Below are positions 39,680 to 51,151 of a DNA stretch of 64,000 nucleotides, one piece after another. A program made the position numbers and the translations under genes. The stretch covers positions 310,001 to 374,000 of the forward strand of contig NZ_REFR01000011.1 in assembly GCF_003688555.1 (NCBI RefSeq), in the 5' to 3' direction. The notes below the pieces were generated by a model. It made no database searches. It was not told where the DNA came from and saw only the letters and a list, made by a program, of their open reading frames with translations. This DNA is from Eilatimonas milleporae. Its GTDB lineage: Bacteria > Pseudomonadota > Alphaproteobacteria > Sphingomonadales > Kordiimonadaceae. The stretch's first letter is position 1; each line of letters begins with the position of its first letter.

Positions 39680-41201
39680 CCTCTGCCGCCAGCAGGCTGT
39701 GTCCCGTCATCTCCGCCGGCCGGTCCAGTCCCATCAGGGCCAGCACCGTCGGGGCGACATCGGCAAGACAGCCGTCTTTTAAAGGCACCGTGCGGTTCAC
39801 AAGCAGGACCGGAACATCGAAACTGGTATGGGCCGTGTGCGGTGCCCCGGTTTCTGGGTCCAGCATCTGTTCCACATTGCCGTGGTCGGCCGTGACCAGC
39901 ATGGCGCCGCCGGTTTTAGCGACCGCCTGTTCCAGGCGCGACAGGCAGGTATCGATGGTTTCCACCGCCTTGATCGCGGCGGTGAGAACGCCCGTGTGGC
40001 CGACCATGTCCGGGTTGGCGAAATTGACGATGATGGCGCCGTACCGGCCGCTTTCGATTGCCTGCACCAGCTTGTCGGTGACCTCCGGTGCCGACATTTC
40101 CGGTTTCAGGTCATAGGTCGCCACATCGGGGGACGGGACCAGGACCCTATCTTCACCGGGAAAGACGGTTTCCACCCCGCCATTGAAGAAAAAAGTGACA
40201 TGGGCGTATTTTTCCGTCTCGGCGATGCGCAGCTGCGGAATGCCCCTGTCGGCCAGCACCTCGCCCAGGCTGTTGGTGACGCTGACGGGCGGGAAGAGGG
40301 CGGGCAGAAAGGCATTCAAGGCGCTGGAATATTCCACCATGCCGGCGGTGGCGGCAAAGTGAACCGGCGTGCCCCGCTCGAAACCGTCAAAGGCCGGATC
40401 GGTCAGCGCCGTCAGAATCTGACGCGCACGGTCGGAGCGGAAATTGGCCATCAGCAGACCGTCACCGTCCGTCATGCCGGCATAGCCGCCGAGCGAGGTC
40501 GGTGTCACGAATTCGTCGGTTTCGCCGTGATCATAGGCGGCTTTCAGGCCGCTGGCGGCACAGTCCGCGCTGCGGGCGGCAGCGCCGTGTGCCACTGCGT
40601 GATAGGCGTTGGCGACACGGTTCCAGCGTTTGTCACGGTCCATGGCGAAATACCGCCCCGACAGGGTGGCGACGACCGCCTGCGTGTCCGCGATATCGGC
40701 CGTGAACCTGCCGAGAAAGGCGCCGGCGCTTTGCGGCGCGGTGTCGCGCCCATCCAGAAAGGCATGGACGGCGACGGGAATGCCCGCCCGGTCCAGCAGA
40801 CGGACAAGGGCGGCCATGTGATCCTGATGGCTGTGGACGCCGCCGGGCGACAGCAGACCCATCACATGCGCGGTGCCGCCGCTGGCCTTGAGCGCGGCGA
40901 TGAAATCCGCCATGGCGGCGCGGTCGCCCAGGCTGCCGTCGGCGATGGCGTCATTGATGCGCGGCAGATCCTGCTGGATAACCCGCCCGCTGCCCAGGTT
41001 CATGTGGCCGACTTCGGAATTGCCCATTTGTCCGTCCGGCAGGCCGACGGCGCGGCCGCTGGTTTTCAGCCAGGCCCGCGGCGCGGTGTCCCACAGACGG
41101 TCATAGGTCGGCGTCCGGGCCAGTTTGATCGCATTGTTGTCGACGGCGTCGCGGTGCCCCCAGCCATCCAGGATGCACAATATGACGGTTTCGCGGTGCA
41201 T
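39624..41201 (-). CDS. gpmI: 2,3-bisphosphoglycerate-independent phosphoglycerate mutase
   Basis: 525 aa from ATG 41201. VILCILDGWGHRDAVDNNAIKLA, GNSEVGHMNLGSGR (active-site Ser), HSHQDHMAAL, FLDGRDTAP and LVTADHGNVEQM are conserved metal and substrate sites. It interconverts 3- and 2-phosphoglycerate with manganese. The frame extends to 41270 without conserved sequence. The 3' end overlaps envC. Confidence 0.95.
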   Translation of the reverse strand: MHRETVILCILDGWGHRDAVDNNAIKLARTPTYDRLWDTAPRAWLKTSGRAVGLPDGQMGNSEVGHMNLGSGRVIQQDLPRINDAIADGSLGDRAAMADFIAALKASGGTAHVMGLLSPGGVHSHQDHMAALVRLLDRAGIPVAVHAFLDGRDTAPQSAGAFLGRFTADIADTQAVVATLSGRYFAMDRDKRWNRVANAYHAVAHGAAARSADCAASGLKAAYDHGETDEFVTPTSLGGYAGMTDGDGLLMANFRSDRARQILTALTDPAFDGFERGTPVHFAATAGMVEYSSALNAFLPALFPPVSVTNSLGEVLADRGIPQLRIAETEKYAHVTFFFNGGVETVFPGEDRVLVPSPDVATYDLKPEMSAPEVTDKLVQAIESGRYGAIIVNFANPDMVGHTGVLTAAIKAVETIDTCLSRLEQAVAKTGGAMLVTADHGNVEQMLDPETGAPHTAHTSFDVPVLLVNRTVPLKDGCLADVAPTVLALMGLDRPAEMTGHSLLAAEDDHAHGQDAAPREDRAAS

Positions 41202-41309
41202 CGCTCTGCTCCCTCGCGTCCCTGTTCGGCATGTGGCCGCATGACCGGCGCCGGATCGTTTCGTTGCCAAAGGGCCGCTTCGTTGTCAAAAGGCCGTTAC
41301 GTTGCCAGG

Positions 41310-41771
41310 TCAGTCCCTGTGATAGGGGTGACCGGCCGTGATCGACCATGCCCGGTAAAGCTGTTCGGCCAGCATGGCCCGCACCAGCATATGTGGCCAT
41401 GTCAGCGCGCCGAGCGCAAGTGTCAGGTCGGCGCGGTCCCGCACGGCATCGCTGAGGCCGTCAGCCCCGCCGATGATGCAGGCAAGGCCGTTAAAGCCTG
41501 CCAGTGCCCAGCCGTCAATTTTTTTCGCAAAAGCCGGCGACGTCATCTGTTTGCCGCGTTCATCCAGGGCAAGCACCGCGGCGCCCGCCGGCACCGCGGC
41601 CAGAATACGCTCGCCCTCCAGCTTTTTACGCTGTCCGGCGTCAAGATGCGGTTTGCGGATGTCGATCTCCTGAACTGTCACCGGCCAGCGCAGCCGCTTC
41701 ACATAGCTGTCCAGCAGGGTTTTTTCAGGTCCGGCGCCGAGCCGTCCGACGGCAATGATGGTGATGCGCAT
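41310..41771 (-). CDS. rlmH: 23S rRNA pseudouridine(1915) N3-methyltransferase
   Basis: 153 aa from ATG 41771 (MRITIIAVGRLGAGPEKTLLDSY). SPOUT-class knot motifs include LDERGKQMTSPAFA, FIIGGADG-like CIIGGADGLSD, and LGALTWPHMLVRAMLAEQLYRAWSITAGHPYHRD at the C-terminus. A longer frame runs to 41999 but is not conserved. It modifies helix 69 of the large subunit. Clustered with rsfS, as often seen. Confidence 0.95.
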   Translation of the reverse strand: MRITIIAVGRLGAGPEKTLLDSYVKRLRWPVTVQEIDIRKPHLDAGQRKKLEGERILAAVPAGAAVLALDERGKQMTSPAFAKKIDGWALAGFNGLACIIGGADGLSDAVRDRADLTLALGALTWPHMLVRAMLAEQLYRAWSITAGHPYHRD

Positions 41772-42013
41772 GATGTCAGCCAAACAGGCCGGCGCGGACC
41801 GGCCACCTTGTGCACGGGAGTGGCGGGAACAAACGCTCTGACCGCCGCCCTCCGGTGGGGCGGCACGGACCAGGGTCTTGCTCAGCGAGACAGCCCGAAG
41901 CGCCAGTCCGAAGCAATGGTCCCAAGGCCGTCCCATACCGCCACGGGACGGCATGGGGCTTGGGCTCGGAACTGCGGGCACGGCATCAGGGCCGTGCACC
42001 GTGTCGCAACCGG

Positions 42014-42409
42014 TCAGTTCAGGACGTCGGTCTCGTCAAGATCCGTCGCCCACATCTTGTCCAGATTGTAGAAGCTGCGGACCTCGGGACGGAAAATGTG
42101 GATGACCACATCGCCCGCATCGATCAGGACCCAATCCGCCTGCTCCAGCCCCTGGACGCTGATATTCTTCACACGGGCCTCTTTCAGGGTTTTCAGCACA
42201 TGGTCGGCCAGGGCCGCCACCTGACGCTGCGAGCGTCCGCTTGCGATCACCATGAAATCGGCAATGCTGGATTTACCGGCAAGATCGATGGATACGATAT
42301 CCTCTGCCTTGCGGGCATCCAGGGTTGAAACGACGGTATCGAGAAGGGTGCGGGGCTCAAGCCCCTGTTGAGGGTGTGTGACGCCGGGCGTCTCTGTATT
42401 CACCTGCAA
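42014..42409 (-). CDS. rsfS: Ribosomal silencing factor RsfS
   Basis: 131 aa. KAEDIVSIDLAGKSSIADFMVIASGRSQRQVAALAD and WVLIDAGDVVIHIFRPEVRSFYNLDKMW define the RsfS/Iojap family. It binds bL14 and blocks subunit joining in starvation. The start lies one base from the nadD stop. The order nadD-rsfS-rlmH is conserved. Confidence 0.95.
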   Translation of the reverse strand: MQVNTETPGVTHPQQGLEPRTLLDTVVSTLDARKAEDIVSIDLAGKSSIADFMVIASGRSQRQVAALADHVLKTLKEARVKNISVQGLEQADWVLIDAGDVVIHIFRPEVRSFYNLDKMWATDLDETDVLN

Positions 42410-43105
42410 CTAGGTCTCCTGTTGTTCACCAGTCAGCGGAGCGGGGCTGTGCCATTCGCGCCCCAGCGCCTGACGGATCAATGTGGCCGAGGCGGGATGA
42501 CGCGGTATCGTCAAAAACGCCCAGGCCGGTGCGCGGTCCGCCCGGATCATCCTTGCCGGCACGCGGTTCGCGGCGAAACGCTGTGCCAGATGACCCGACA
42601 AACCATGTTGAGAATACTGCGGACGGTCGAAAATCGCAATGGGAACGGTCATGGCGATGTCCTGCCAGTCGCGCCACAGGTGAAAAGTGGCCATATTGTC
42701 CGCGCCCATCATCCAGATGAAGGATGTTTTCGGCATGAACCGTCTGAGGGCGCGCACCGTTTCCGCCGTGTACCGCGTGCCCAGGCGGTTTTCCACATCG
42801 CTGGCAAACAGTCCGGGGTGCCGGTCCGCCAGTTCGCGCGCACTTTCCAGCCGGGCGTCGAAAGGGGCCATGTCCGTATCGTCCTTCAGCGGATTGCCGG
42901 GACTGACCATCAGCCACACCGCATCGACCGGCAGCCGTTTCAGGGCCTCCAGCGCCACATGCAGATGCCCCTCATGGCCGGGGTTGAAACTGCCGCCATA
43001 CAGCCCCACGGTCCGCCCTTCCCACCGCGCCGCGTCACGCAGAAGGCCGCTGTGCACGGGGGGGCGCGGGCCGGCGGCGGATCGCTCAGGGACGGGTCTG
43101 GCCAC
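42410..43105 (-). CDS. nadD: Nicotinate-nucleotide adenylyltransferase
   Basis: 231 aa from a GTG start. [20 protein letters not shown] is the T/HxGH nucleotidyltransferase motif; [17 protein letters not shown] and the C-terminal [15 protein letters not shown] (for ISSTxIR) complete the family. It makes NaAD in NAD synthesis. The N-terminal ~30 residues are a non-conserved extension that overlaps proA by 20 bp, so the true start may be internal. Confidence 0.92.
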   Translation of the reverse strand: MARPVPERSAAGPRPPVHSGLLRDAARWEGRTVGLYGGSFNPGHEGHLHVALEALKRLPVDAVWLMVSPGNPLKDDTDMAPFDARLESARELADRHPGLFASDVENRLGTRYTAETVRALRRFMPKTSFIWMMGADNMATFHLWRDWQDIAMTVPIAIFDRPQYSQHGLSGHLAQRFAANRVPARMIRADRAPAWAFLTIPRHPASATLIRQALGREWHSPAPLTGEQQET

Positions 43106-44411
43106 GCCCGCGCACCTGATATTTGAAGCTGGTCAGCTGTTCGACCCCGACGGGGCCGCGGGCATGGATACGCCCGGTGGCGATGCCGATTTCAGCCCCC
43201 ATGCCGAATTCGCCGCCATCGGCGAACTGGGTCGAGGCATTGTGCATCACGATCGCACTGTCCACGCGGGTCAGAAAGGCCTCGGCCGTGGCCGGGTCCT
43301 CGGTGACGATGCTTTCCGTATGCCCGGACGAATAGCGGGCGATGTGCGCCAGTGCGCCGTCCAGCCCCTCGACGAAACGCACGGACAGGACCGGTGCCAG
43401 ATATTCGCTGGACCAGTCGTCCTCGCCCGCCGGAACGATGCCGTCGGCCAGCGCCTGAACCCCTTCATCGCCGCGGATTTCGCAGCCGGCCTCTTGCAGG
43501 GCGGCAAGAATGCCGCCGGCCATGTGCCGCGCCCGCCGGTCGATCAACAGGGTCTCCAGCGCGCCGCAGATGCCGGTGCGGCGCATCTTTGCATTTAGCA
43601 CAAGGTCGCGGGCCATGCCGGCATCGGCCATGCCGTCCACATACATGTGGCACAGTCCTTCCAGGTGGGCGAAGACGGGCACGCGGCTCTCGGCCTCGAC
43701 CCGGGCGACGAGGGACCGCCCGCCGCGCGGTACGATCACATCGATCAGGCCGCTGGCCGCCAGCATCGCGCCGACCGCCGCCCTGTCCGTCGTGGGCACC
43801 AGTTGCACCGCATCGCCCGGCAGGCCGGCCTGCGCTAGGCCGGCCTGAATGGCCCTGAAAATCGCCTGATTGGAATGGAAAGCCTCGCTGCCGCCGCGCA
43901 GAATGACGGCATTGCCCGCCTTCAGGCACAGGGCGGCGGCATCCGCCGTCACATTGGGGCGGCTTTCGTAAATCACACCGATCACGCCAAGCGGCGTGCG
44001 CACCCGGGCGATGGACAGCCCGTTGGGGCGTTGCCAGTCCGCAATCGTCTCGCCGACGGGGTCGCTCAGTCGCGCCACGTCTTCGAGGGCGCTGGCAATA
44101 GCGTCCAGACGATCCGGCGTCAGACGCAGGCGGTCGGTCATGGCCTCGGACAATCCCCTGGCGCCGGCGGCTTCCAGATCGCGCGCATTGGCCGCGATAA
44201 TGCCGTCCCGGTCCGCGCGGACCGTCTGCGCCGCATGCCGGAGGGCCGCGTTTTTCTCATCCGTTTCCGCCAGGGCCAGCACCCGGGCCGCCGTGCGGGC
44301 GCGCTTGCCCATATCGGTTATGAGCGTGCCGGCGTCCGCATTTGCCGGTTTCGGGTCTGTCTGTGCCGGCTCGCGCTGGTTGGTGTGTGTCCGGGACATG
44401 TCGTTATCCAT
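43086..44411 (-). CDS. proA: Gamma-glutamyl phosphate reductase
   Basis: 441 aa, slightly long at both ends. [53 protein letters not shown] and [16 protein letters not shown] (catalytic Cys in RTGICGA) are diagnostic. It reduces glutamyl phosphate to the semialdehyde in proline synthesis. It is preceded by proB 84 bp upstream on the same strand. Confidence 0.95.
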   Translation of the reverse strand: MDNDMSRTHTNQREPAQTDPKPANADAGTLITDMGKRARTAARVLALAETDEKNAALRHAAQTVRADRDGIIAANARDLEAAGARGLSEAMTDRLRLTPDRLDAIASALEDVARLSDPVGETIADWQRPNGLSIARVRTPLGVIGVIYESRPNVTADAAALCLKAGNAVILRGGSEAFHSNQAIFRAIQAGLAQAGLPGDAVQLVPTTDRAAVGAMLAASGLIDVIVPRGGRSLVARVEAESRVPVFAHLEGLCHMYVDGMADAGMARDLVLNAKMRRTGICGALETLLIDRRARHMAGGILAALQEAGCEIRGDEGVQALADGIVPAGEDDWSSEYLAPVLSVRFVEGLDGALAHIARYSSGHTESIVTEDPATAEAFLTRVDSAIVMHNASTQFADGGEFGMGAEIGIATGRIHARGPVGVEQLTSFKYQVRGRGQTRP

Positions 44412-44494
44412 GACAGGTCATTCCATCATCTGGGCCATGTTTCAGGCGCCATACTCGATCCGCCGCACGCAAAGCGCGGCCTTCTGCGTCATCG

Positions 44495-45802
44495 TCAAAA
44501 CAGGACCAGATCGTCCCTGTGTACCAGAGCTGACCGCCCTACATAGCCCAATATATCGGGAATGTCCGACAGCTGGTGCCCGCGGATCCGGCCTGCCTCG
44601 CCGGAACTGTAGGCGCTTAGACCCTGGCCGACAAGGCGTCCGTCGGCGCCGATAAAGGCCACCAGATCGCCGCGCGCGAACCCTCCCTCCACATCGGTCA
44701 CGCCGGCCGGCAGCAGGCTGGCGCCTCGCTTCAGGGCGTCCAGCGCACCCGCATCCATATGCAGGAAGCCGGCAGGGGCCATCAGACCGCGAATCCATTG
44801 CTTGCGCACATTGAGCGGATCACCCGACGCCGGAAAAAAGGTCGCGCGCTCCCCCCGGTCCAGCCGGTTCAGCGGCCGTCCCGACCGGCCGTTCATGATC
44901 GCCAGCGTGCATCCGGCCGCCACCGCGATGCGGGCGGCCGCCACCTTCGTCACCATGCCGCCGGACCCGAGACCCGAGACCGCCGGCGGTCCGGCCATGG
45001 CCTCGATCTCGTCGGTGATGACCGGTACGATATCGAGAAAGTCGGCGCCCGGATCGTGGCGCGGGTCCGCCGTATACAGGCCGTCCACGTCCGACAGCAG
45101 CAGCAGGCCGTCGGCGCCCGCCATCTGGGCCACGCGCGCGGCCAGCCGGTCATTGTCGCCGAACCGCAGTTCGCTGGTGGCCACCGTGTCGTTTTCATTG
45201 ACGATGGGCAGGATATCGCGCGCCAGAAGGGCCTCGATCGTCTGCCGTGCGTTCAGATAGCGAGGTCGGTCCTCCAGGTCGCCGATGGTCAGCAGCAGTT
45301 GCGCCGCGGTCACGTCATAGCGTTTCAGACTGTGCTGAAAGGCTTCCATCAGGGCCAGTTGTCCGATGGACGCGGCGGCCTGGGCATCTTCCAGCCGTTC
45401 GGGGCGGCCGGCAAAGCCAAGCGCCGACTGGCCAAGCGCGACGGCGCCCGATGACACGATAACGATTTGTGTGCCGTTCCGGCGCCAGCGATTGATGTCG
45501 GCCGCCAGTCCGCGCAGCCACAGACGGCGCGGCGCCGTGCCCTCGGCGATCAGGGCGGAGCCGACCTTGATCACCAGGCGCCTGGCGCCCAGCAGGCCCC
45601 GGCGCGCTTCTTCCGCCGTGATCGCGGCGGCGCTGGCGGCATCGGACGCGGCCGCGTCCGCTTCGTCGATACTGTCCGCCGCCACGGTCCGTGCCTCATG
45701 ACGGGGGGGCGCATCCGTCTCCACATTCCCCCGCGCGCGTGGCAGGGATGCGGGGCCTTTGCCGGTCTTGCCGAACCAGGACAGGATGCGTTGCAACGGC
45801 AT
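44495..45802 (-). CDS. proB: Glutamate 5-kinase with PUA domain
   Basis: 435 aa from ATG 45802. The kinase domain begins at RRLVIKVGSALIAEGTAPRR with IVSSGAVALG, PIVNENDTVA, RFGDNDRLAARVA and GSGGMVTKVAAARIA. The C-terminal PUA domain starts near ALKRGASLLPAGV. About 70 residues precede the kinase core, a low-complexity Ala/Asp/Glu-rich extension not seen in typical ProB; an internal start is possible. First step of proline synthesis. Confidence 0.92.
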   Translation of the reverse strand: MPLQRILSWFGKTGKGPASLPRARGNVETDAPPRHEARTVAADSIDEADAAASDAASAAAITAEEARRGLLGARRLVIKVGSALIAEGTAPRRLWLRGLAADINRWRRNGTQIVIVSSGAVALGQSALGFAGRPERLEDAQAAASIGQLALMEAFQHSLKRYDVTAAQLLLTIGDLEDRPRYLNARQTIEALLARDILPIVNENDTVATSELRFGDNDRLAARVAQMAGADGLLLLSDVDGLYTADPRHDPGADFLDIVPVITDEIEAMAGPPAVSGLGSGGMVTKVAAARIAVAAGCTLAIMNGRSGRPLNRLDRGERATFFPASGDPLNVRKQWIRGLMAPAGFLHMDAGALDALKRGASLLPAGVTDVEGGFARGDLVAFIGADGRLVGQGLSAYSSGEAGRIRGHQLSDIPDILGYVGRSALVHRDDLVLF

Positions 45803-45813
45803 GGGCCGTCTCC

Positions 45814-47324
<1,511 letters not shown>

Positions 47325-47585
47325 TTACGCCTCGCCGCCGTCGACGGAAACAAAGGCCTTGCCGCCCTTGCCCTTGGAAAATTTCACATGGCCGTCGGTC
47401 AGTGCGAACAGGGTGTGGTCCTTGCCGATACCCACATTCTGGCCGGGGTGCCATTTGGTGCCGCGCTGGCGGATGATGATGTTGCCGGCGATGACGCGCT
47501 CGCCGCCGAATTTCTTGACGCCGAGACGGCGGCCGATGGTATCGCGGCCGTTGCGGGAACTGCCGCCTGCTTTCTTGTGAGCCAT
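47325..47585 (-). CDS. rpmA: Ribosomal protein bL27
   Basis: 86 aa. [28 protein letters not shown] is the conserved N-terminus that reaches the peptidyl transferase centre; no cleavable Firmicutes-type leader is present. [26 protein letters not shown] follows. 50 bp downstream of rplU in the same operon. Confidence 0.97.
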   Translation of the reverse strand: MAHKKAGGSSRNGRDTIGRRLGVKKFGGERVIAGNIIIRQRGTKWHPGQNVGIGKDHTLFALTDGHVKFSKGKGGKAFVSVDGGEA

Positions 47586-47635
47586 CTGTTTACTCCTTCC
47601 GGTATCTGGGACTGCCTTTGGGGCCGGTGCGGCGC

Positions 47636-48022
47636 TTATTCAGCGGCCGACTCTGCCGGCGCGGCGGCTGCTTTTGTCTCGTCCGCCTTGGCCGCGGTCT
47701 TGCGCGGGGCGGTCTTGGCGATCTTGGTCACGCGCAGGACGGTCAGGTCCTGACGGTGGCCTTTCTTGCGGCGGTAATTGTGGCGCCGCTTTTTCTTGAA
47801 AACGATGATTTTCTTGTCTTTTTTCTGTTCCAGAATCTCAGCCGCGACCGAGGCACCCTTGACGGCGGGCTCACCCACCTTGACACCCTTGTCATCGCCC
47901 ACCATCAGCACGGTGTCGAGCGTGACGGTCTTGCCGGCCTCGCCATCCAGTTTTTCAACCTTGATGACATCGCCTTCACTAACGCGGTATTGCTTACCGC
48001 CGGTCTTGACGACAGCGAACAT
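47636..48022 (-). CDS. rplU: Ribosomal protein bL21 with C-terminal extension
   Basis: 128 aa from ATG 48022 ([20 protein letters not shown]). The L21 core ends near [18 protein letters not shown] at about residue 102, and about 25 Lys/Ala-rich residues follow. Such Ala/Lys tails are frequent in alphaproteobacterial L21. The longer frame to 48076 is not conserved. Confidence 0.95.
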   Translation of the reverse strand: MFAVVKTGGKQYRVSEGDVIKVEKLDGEAGKTVTLDTVLMVGDDKGVKVGEPAVKGASVAAEILEQKKDKKIIVFKKKRRHNYRRKKGHRQDLTVLRVTKIAKTAPRKTAAKADETKAAAAPAESAAE

Positions 48023-48078
48023 GTCCTTGTTCCTTAATTTTTGCGCGCCGCGGACAATCGGACGGGGTACACCCATTT

Positions 48079-48099
48079 GGCCCTGTCATATGCAGGGCC
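48079..48099 (-). promoter_or_regulatory. Hairpin in the rplU leader
   Basis: GGCCCTG (48079-48085) and CAGGGCC (48093-48099) form a 7-bp stem in the predicted untranslated leader, 57 bp before the rplU start. It could take part in regulation of ribosomal protein synthesis; this is only a suggestion. Confidence 0.3.
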
Positions 48100-48185
48100 G
48101 GTCCCGTACTTTGGGCGATTTCCGCTGGCTTTTTCACACCAGATGGCGCGGCCCGTCCATGGGACAGCCCGCCATCAATCGGCGC

Positions 48186-48213
48186 ACCATACGGATTTCG
48201 CTCCCCAAGTCAA
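48186..48213 (-). promoter_or_regulatory. Probable promoter of rplU-rpmA
   Basis: On the minus strand, TTGACT (48213-48208), a 16-bp spacer and TATGGT (48191-48186). Transcription would start near 48179, giving a leader of about 157 nt. The rest of the 394-bp gap 48077-48470 holds no recognisable gene. Confidence 0.5.
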
Positions 48214-48470
48214 TGTTTATCGCGGGTTTGTCACGGCCGTATTCCGCTTGCCGGCGGTTTCCCGCATGTAAATCGGCTGTCGGGCCCTGAAACCCTGTTT
48301 CGGGTCTTGACCGGACTGCCGGCGCGGCGGCACCTTGACCGGGTATTGCGGGAAAAGCCACCCGGCACCATGGCGGTCCACGCATAGGGCCGACACCGGT
48401 CGGGGCCCTCAACGGTATCTCAGGGTATCTCACGGTATGCCACGGATGGAAGGACAATGACGGACGGGCA

Positions 48471-50045
48471 ATGACGGTGGGCGAAAAAATCATGGGTGCT
48501 TTGTTCCGCCCGGCGGACGGGCGGTCGCTGGCCGTTTTCCGAATCCTGTTCGGCCTGATCATCATGGTCGAGGTCTGGCGCTATGCCGATCATGGCTGGA
48601 TCGCCAGTAAATACATCACACCGGGTTTCCATTTCGCCTATCTGGGGCTGACCTGGATCACCCCGTTCGAGGCCCCTTATATATACTGGGTTTTCTTCGC
48701 CCTCGCCGTGGCCGGGTTTCTGGTCATGATCGGCCTGTTCTACCGTTTTGCCGCCGTCGCCCTGCTGCTGTTGTTCAGCTATGTCTTTCTCCTCGACGAA
48801 ACCCAGTATCTGAACCATTTCTATTTCACCATGCTGCTGGCCGCCATTCTGGCGGCGGTGCCGGCCGCGCGCGCGTGGTCGGTGGATGCCTGGCGGGCGC
48901 GGCGGCGCGAACGGGCGGGCTCCGTGCCGGAATCCGCAGAACCGGCGGCAGTTACATCAGCCCCTGTATCAGCCCCCTTATCAACGGCGCCATCAGCCAC
49001 ATCCGTACCCGGGTGGAGCTACATCCTGCTCAAGGGCCAGATCGAAATCATGCTGATCTGGGCCGGACTGGTGAAAATCGACGCCGACTGGCTGGCCGGC
49101 CGGCCGCTGGCCGACTGGCTGGCCGATCAGGCCTACAAATATCCCGTTTATATCGCCGACCTGCTGACGATGCCCGAATTCGGCGTCGCCGCCGCCTGGG
49201 GCTCGGTCATCCTGCATCTGGTGGGGGCGCCGCTGCTGCTGGTGCGCCGGACCCGTCTGCCGGTGTATCTGATCTATTGCGGGTTTCACCTGTCCAATCA
49301 CAGCCTGTGGCAGATCGGTATTTTCCCGTGGCTGACCATTGCCGGCATGCTGATCTTTTTCCCCGCCGACTGGCCGGCGCGGCTTATGGACCGTTTGTGC
49401 CGGGGTCTCGTCTTGCTGCCGTTTCTCAGACCGGCGGAAGGCTGGCTTCGGAAAGCGGCCCGGATATTGGATCTGGAGCCCGCCCCGGCGGGCGATACCC
49501 GCGTGCCCCCGTCCGCTGCCCCCCAGTCTACTGCACCTCCGGCGGCTGCGGCCCCCGCCGGACGGCTGACCCTGGCGCGGAAGGCCGTGGCGGGCGGCGT
49601 TATTCTGTGGCTCGGCACGCAGGTGCTTCTGCCTGTGCGGCCTTATCTCTATGACGGGGCCGCGTCCTGGAATGAACAGGGGCACCGTTTTTCCTGGCGC
49701 ATGAAGCTGCGCGACAAGTCGGGCCGCGTCCGCTTTCGTCTGGTCGATCCCGTGACCGGACAGGAAACCGCCATCGACCTCAACCGGCATCTGACCGCGC
49801 GCCAGCGCCGCAAAATGGCCGTGCGGCCCGACATGATCCTGCAATTCGCCCATCATCTGCGCGACGAATATCGCGCCCGCCACGGCCATGACCCGCATGT
49901 CTATGTGCGGTCGCGCGTGCGGGTGAACGACCATCCGCCGGCGACCATGATCGACCCGGACCGCGATCTGGCGACGGTCCCCTTTCGCCTGATCGCACAG
50001 GATGATTTCATCCTGCCCCATCCGCAGCTGGACGCCCGCCGGTGA
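48471..50045 (+). CDS. HTTM-domain membrane protein (vitamin K gamma-carboxylase-like)
   Basis: 524 aa. ALFRPADGRSLAVFRILFGLIIMVEVWRY is the HTTM N-terminus. Several membrane helices follow (about 18-36, 63-83, 92-105, 115-130, 245-300), with a low-complexity loop near 150-180. The C-terminal lumenal part has NEQGHRFSWRMKLRDKSGRVRFRL and LRDEYRARHGHDPHVYVRSRV, conserved in bacterial homologues. The true reaction in bacteria is unknown. It is coupled to the DCC protein by a 4-bp overlap. Confidence 0.85.
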   Translation: MTVGEKIMGALFRPADGRSLAVFRILFGLIIMVEVWRYADHGWIASKYITPGFHFAYLGLTWITPFEAPYIYWVFFALAVAGFLVMIGLFYRFAAVALLLLFSYVFLLDETQYLNHFYFTMLLAAILAAVPAARAWSVDAWRARRRERAGSVPESAEPAAVTSAPVSAPLSTAPSATSVPGWSYILLKGQIEIMLIWAGLVKIDADWLAGRPLADWLADQAYKYPVYIADLLTMPEFGVAAAWGSVILHLVGAPLLLVRRTRLPVYLIYCGFHLSNHSLWQIGIFPWLTIAGMLIFFPADWPARLMDRLCRGLVLLPFLRPAEGWLRKAARILDLEPAPAGDTRVPPSAAPQSTAPPAAAAPAGRLTLARKAVAGGVILWLGTQVLLPVRPYLYDGAASWNEQGHRFSWRMKLRDKSGRVRFRLVDPVTGQETAIDLNRHLTARQRRKMAVRPDMILQFAHHLRDEYRARHGHDPHVYVRSRVRVNDHPPATMIDPDRDLATVPFRLIAQDDFILPHPQLDARR

Positions 50046-50506
50046 AGGCGGCGCCCGCAGCGGCCATGCCCGCCGCCCTGGCCGGTGTGACGGCGGACGG
50101 GCCGATCCTGTTGTTCGACGGCGTGTGCAATCTGTGCAACGGCACGGTGCGTTTCGTCGCCCGGCGGGACGCGGGTCGCCGCTACCGTTTCTGCCCCCTG
50201 CAATCGGCTTTGGGTCGGGCGCTGGTGAACGCCCACGGCGGCACCGCGGAACTGGATACCATTTATCTTGTCGAGGACGGGCGGCTTTATGACCGCTCCA
50301 CCGCCGCGCTGCGGGTGCTGCGCGGTTTGCGGATGCCGTGGCCGCTGCTGTCGGCGTTTCTGGTCGTGCCGCGTCCCGTGCGCGATGCCGTCTATAATTT
50401 TATCGGCCGCCGGCGGTACCGCTGGTTTGGCCGGCAGGACCGCTGCCCCCTGCCGGACGCCGGCCTGGCCGCGCGCTTTCTCGGCATGGACGACCCGGAT
50501 TTGTGA
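50042..50506 (+). CDS. DCC-family thiol-disulfide oxidoreductase (DUF393)
   Basis: 154 aa from GTG 50042, overlapping the HTTM gene stop by 4 bp. ILLFDGVCNLCNGTVRFVARRD contains the DxxCxxC signature (DGVCNLC). YRFCPLQS and FGRQDRCPLP follow in the usual positions. It probably reduces or oxidises a partner thiol. HTTM and DCC genes are frequent neighbours, suggesting joint action. Confidence 0.9.
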   Translation: MKAAPAAAMPAALAGVTADGPILLFDGVCNLCNGTVRFVARRDAGRRYRFCPLQSALGRALVNAHGGTAELDTIYLVEDGRLYDRSTAALRVLRGLRMPWPLLSAFLVVPRPVRDAVYNFIGRRRYRWFGRQDRCPLPDAGLAARFLGMDDPDL

Positions 50507-51061
50507 TCCACCCGTGCCGGGCCGGTAGGGTGACCCCGGCAAAAGGCTGATCCGTCTCGTTTCTTGATCGCCGTTTTTTTCGCTGCCGATACGCTTCGGG
50601 ACGATGCGCTCCTGCGTCTTCCTTTAGGGGTCCGCTGTCGCTTTCAGGCCGGTGATGGTTCCTCCATTGACAGGTAGGATATAAATCCAGGGACGGTATA
50701 TGGATTTTATTTTAGAAATTATTATTTAATATCAATGACTTGATTCAAAAAATTCAAGACCAAAAACCATATACTGTCCCTGAATTATTCTATGCGGCAA
50801 AATCCGTATACTGTCCCCATAATTTCACCCCGTATTGTCACATGCGTTGCCGCATCCTGGACAGGCCGGTCAAAGGCCAGCCCGCCACACTTGGGATGCC
50901 GGACCGCTCAGTCAGGGCCGGGCTTGTGCCATAAGTCCATCGCCGCGCAATTTCCGGCTTGAAGCCCGTCCCCCCTTTGAGTAGGGTGCGCCGGTTCCTG
51001 CGCCCCTTGGCCTCCCAGGCATGTGTCCCACACTGTGGGCCGCACAGGGCGCACCACACGC
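50507..51061. other. Intergenic region with palindromic repeats
   Basis: 555 bp without a supported gene. It is GC-rich at both ends and sharply AT-rich at about 50695-50770. The AT-rich core is flanked by inverted copies of a GGGACAGTATA-type motif (see the repeat entry). Confidence 0.5.
50690..50818. repeat. GGGACAGTATA-type palindromic repeats (REP/IS200-associated style)
   Basis: GGGACGGTATATGG (50690-50703) is inverted as CCATATACTGTCCC (50767-50780), and a third direct copy is CCGTATACTGTCCCC (50804-50818). The motif resembles extragenic repeats that flank TnpA-REP (Y1) transposase genes in Proteobacteria. No transposase frame remains here, so it may be a non-autonomous or decayed element. 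Confidence 0.55.
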
Positions 51062-51151
51062 GGAGAGTTGCCGGAGCGGTCGAACGGGGCGGTCTCGAAA
51101 ACCGTTGTGCGCGCAAGCGTACCGAGGGTTCGAATCCCTCACTCTCCGCCA
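51062..51151 (+). tRNA. tRNA-Ser (anticodon CGA)
   Basis: A 90-nt cloverleaf. The acceptor stem GGAGAGT pairs with ACTCTCC, then G and encoded CCA (51149-51151). The anticodon loop CTCGAAA gives CGA, which reads UCG. A long variable arm (TTGTGCGCGCAAGCGTACC region) and the T-arm GAGGGTTCGAATCCCTC complete the class II tRNA. Sequence character and gene content change immediately downstream, so its 3' end is the likely attachment site of the island. Confidence 0.95.
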
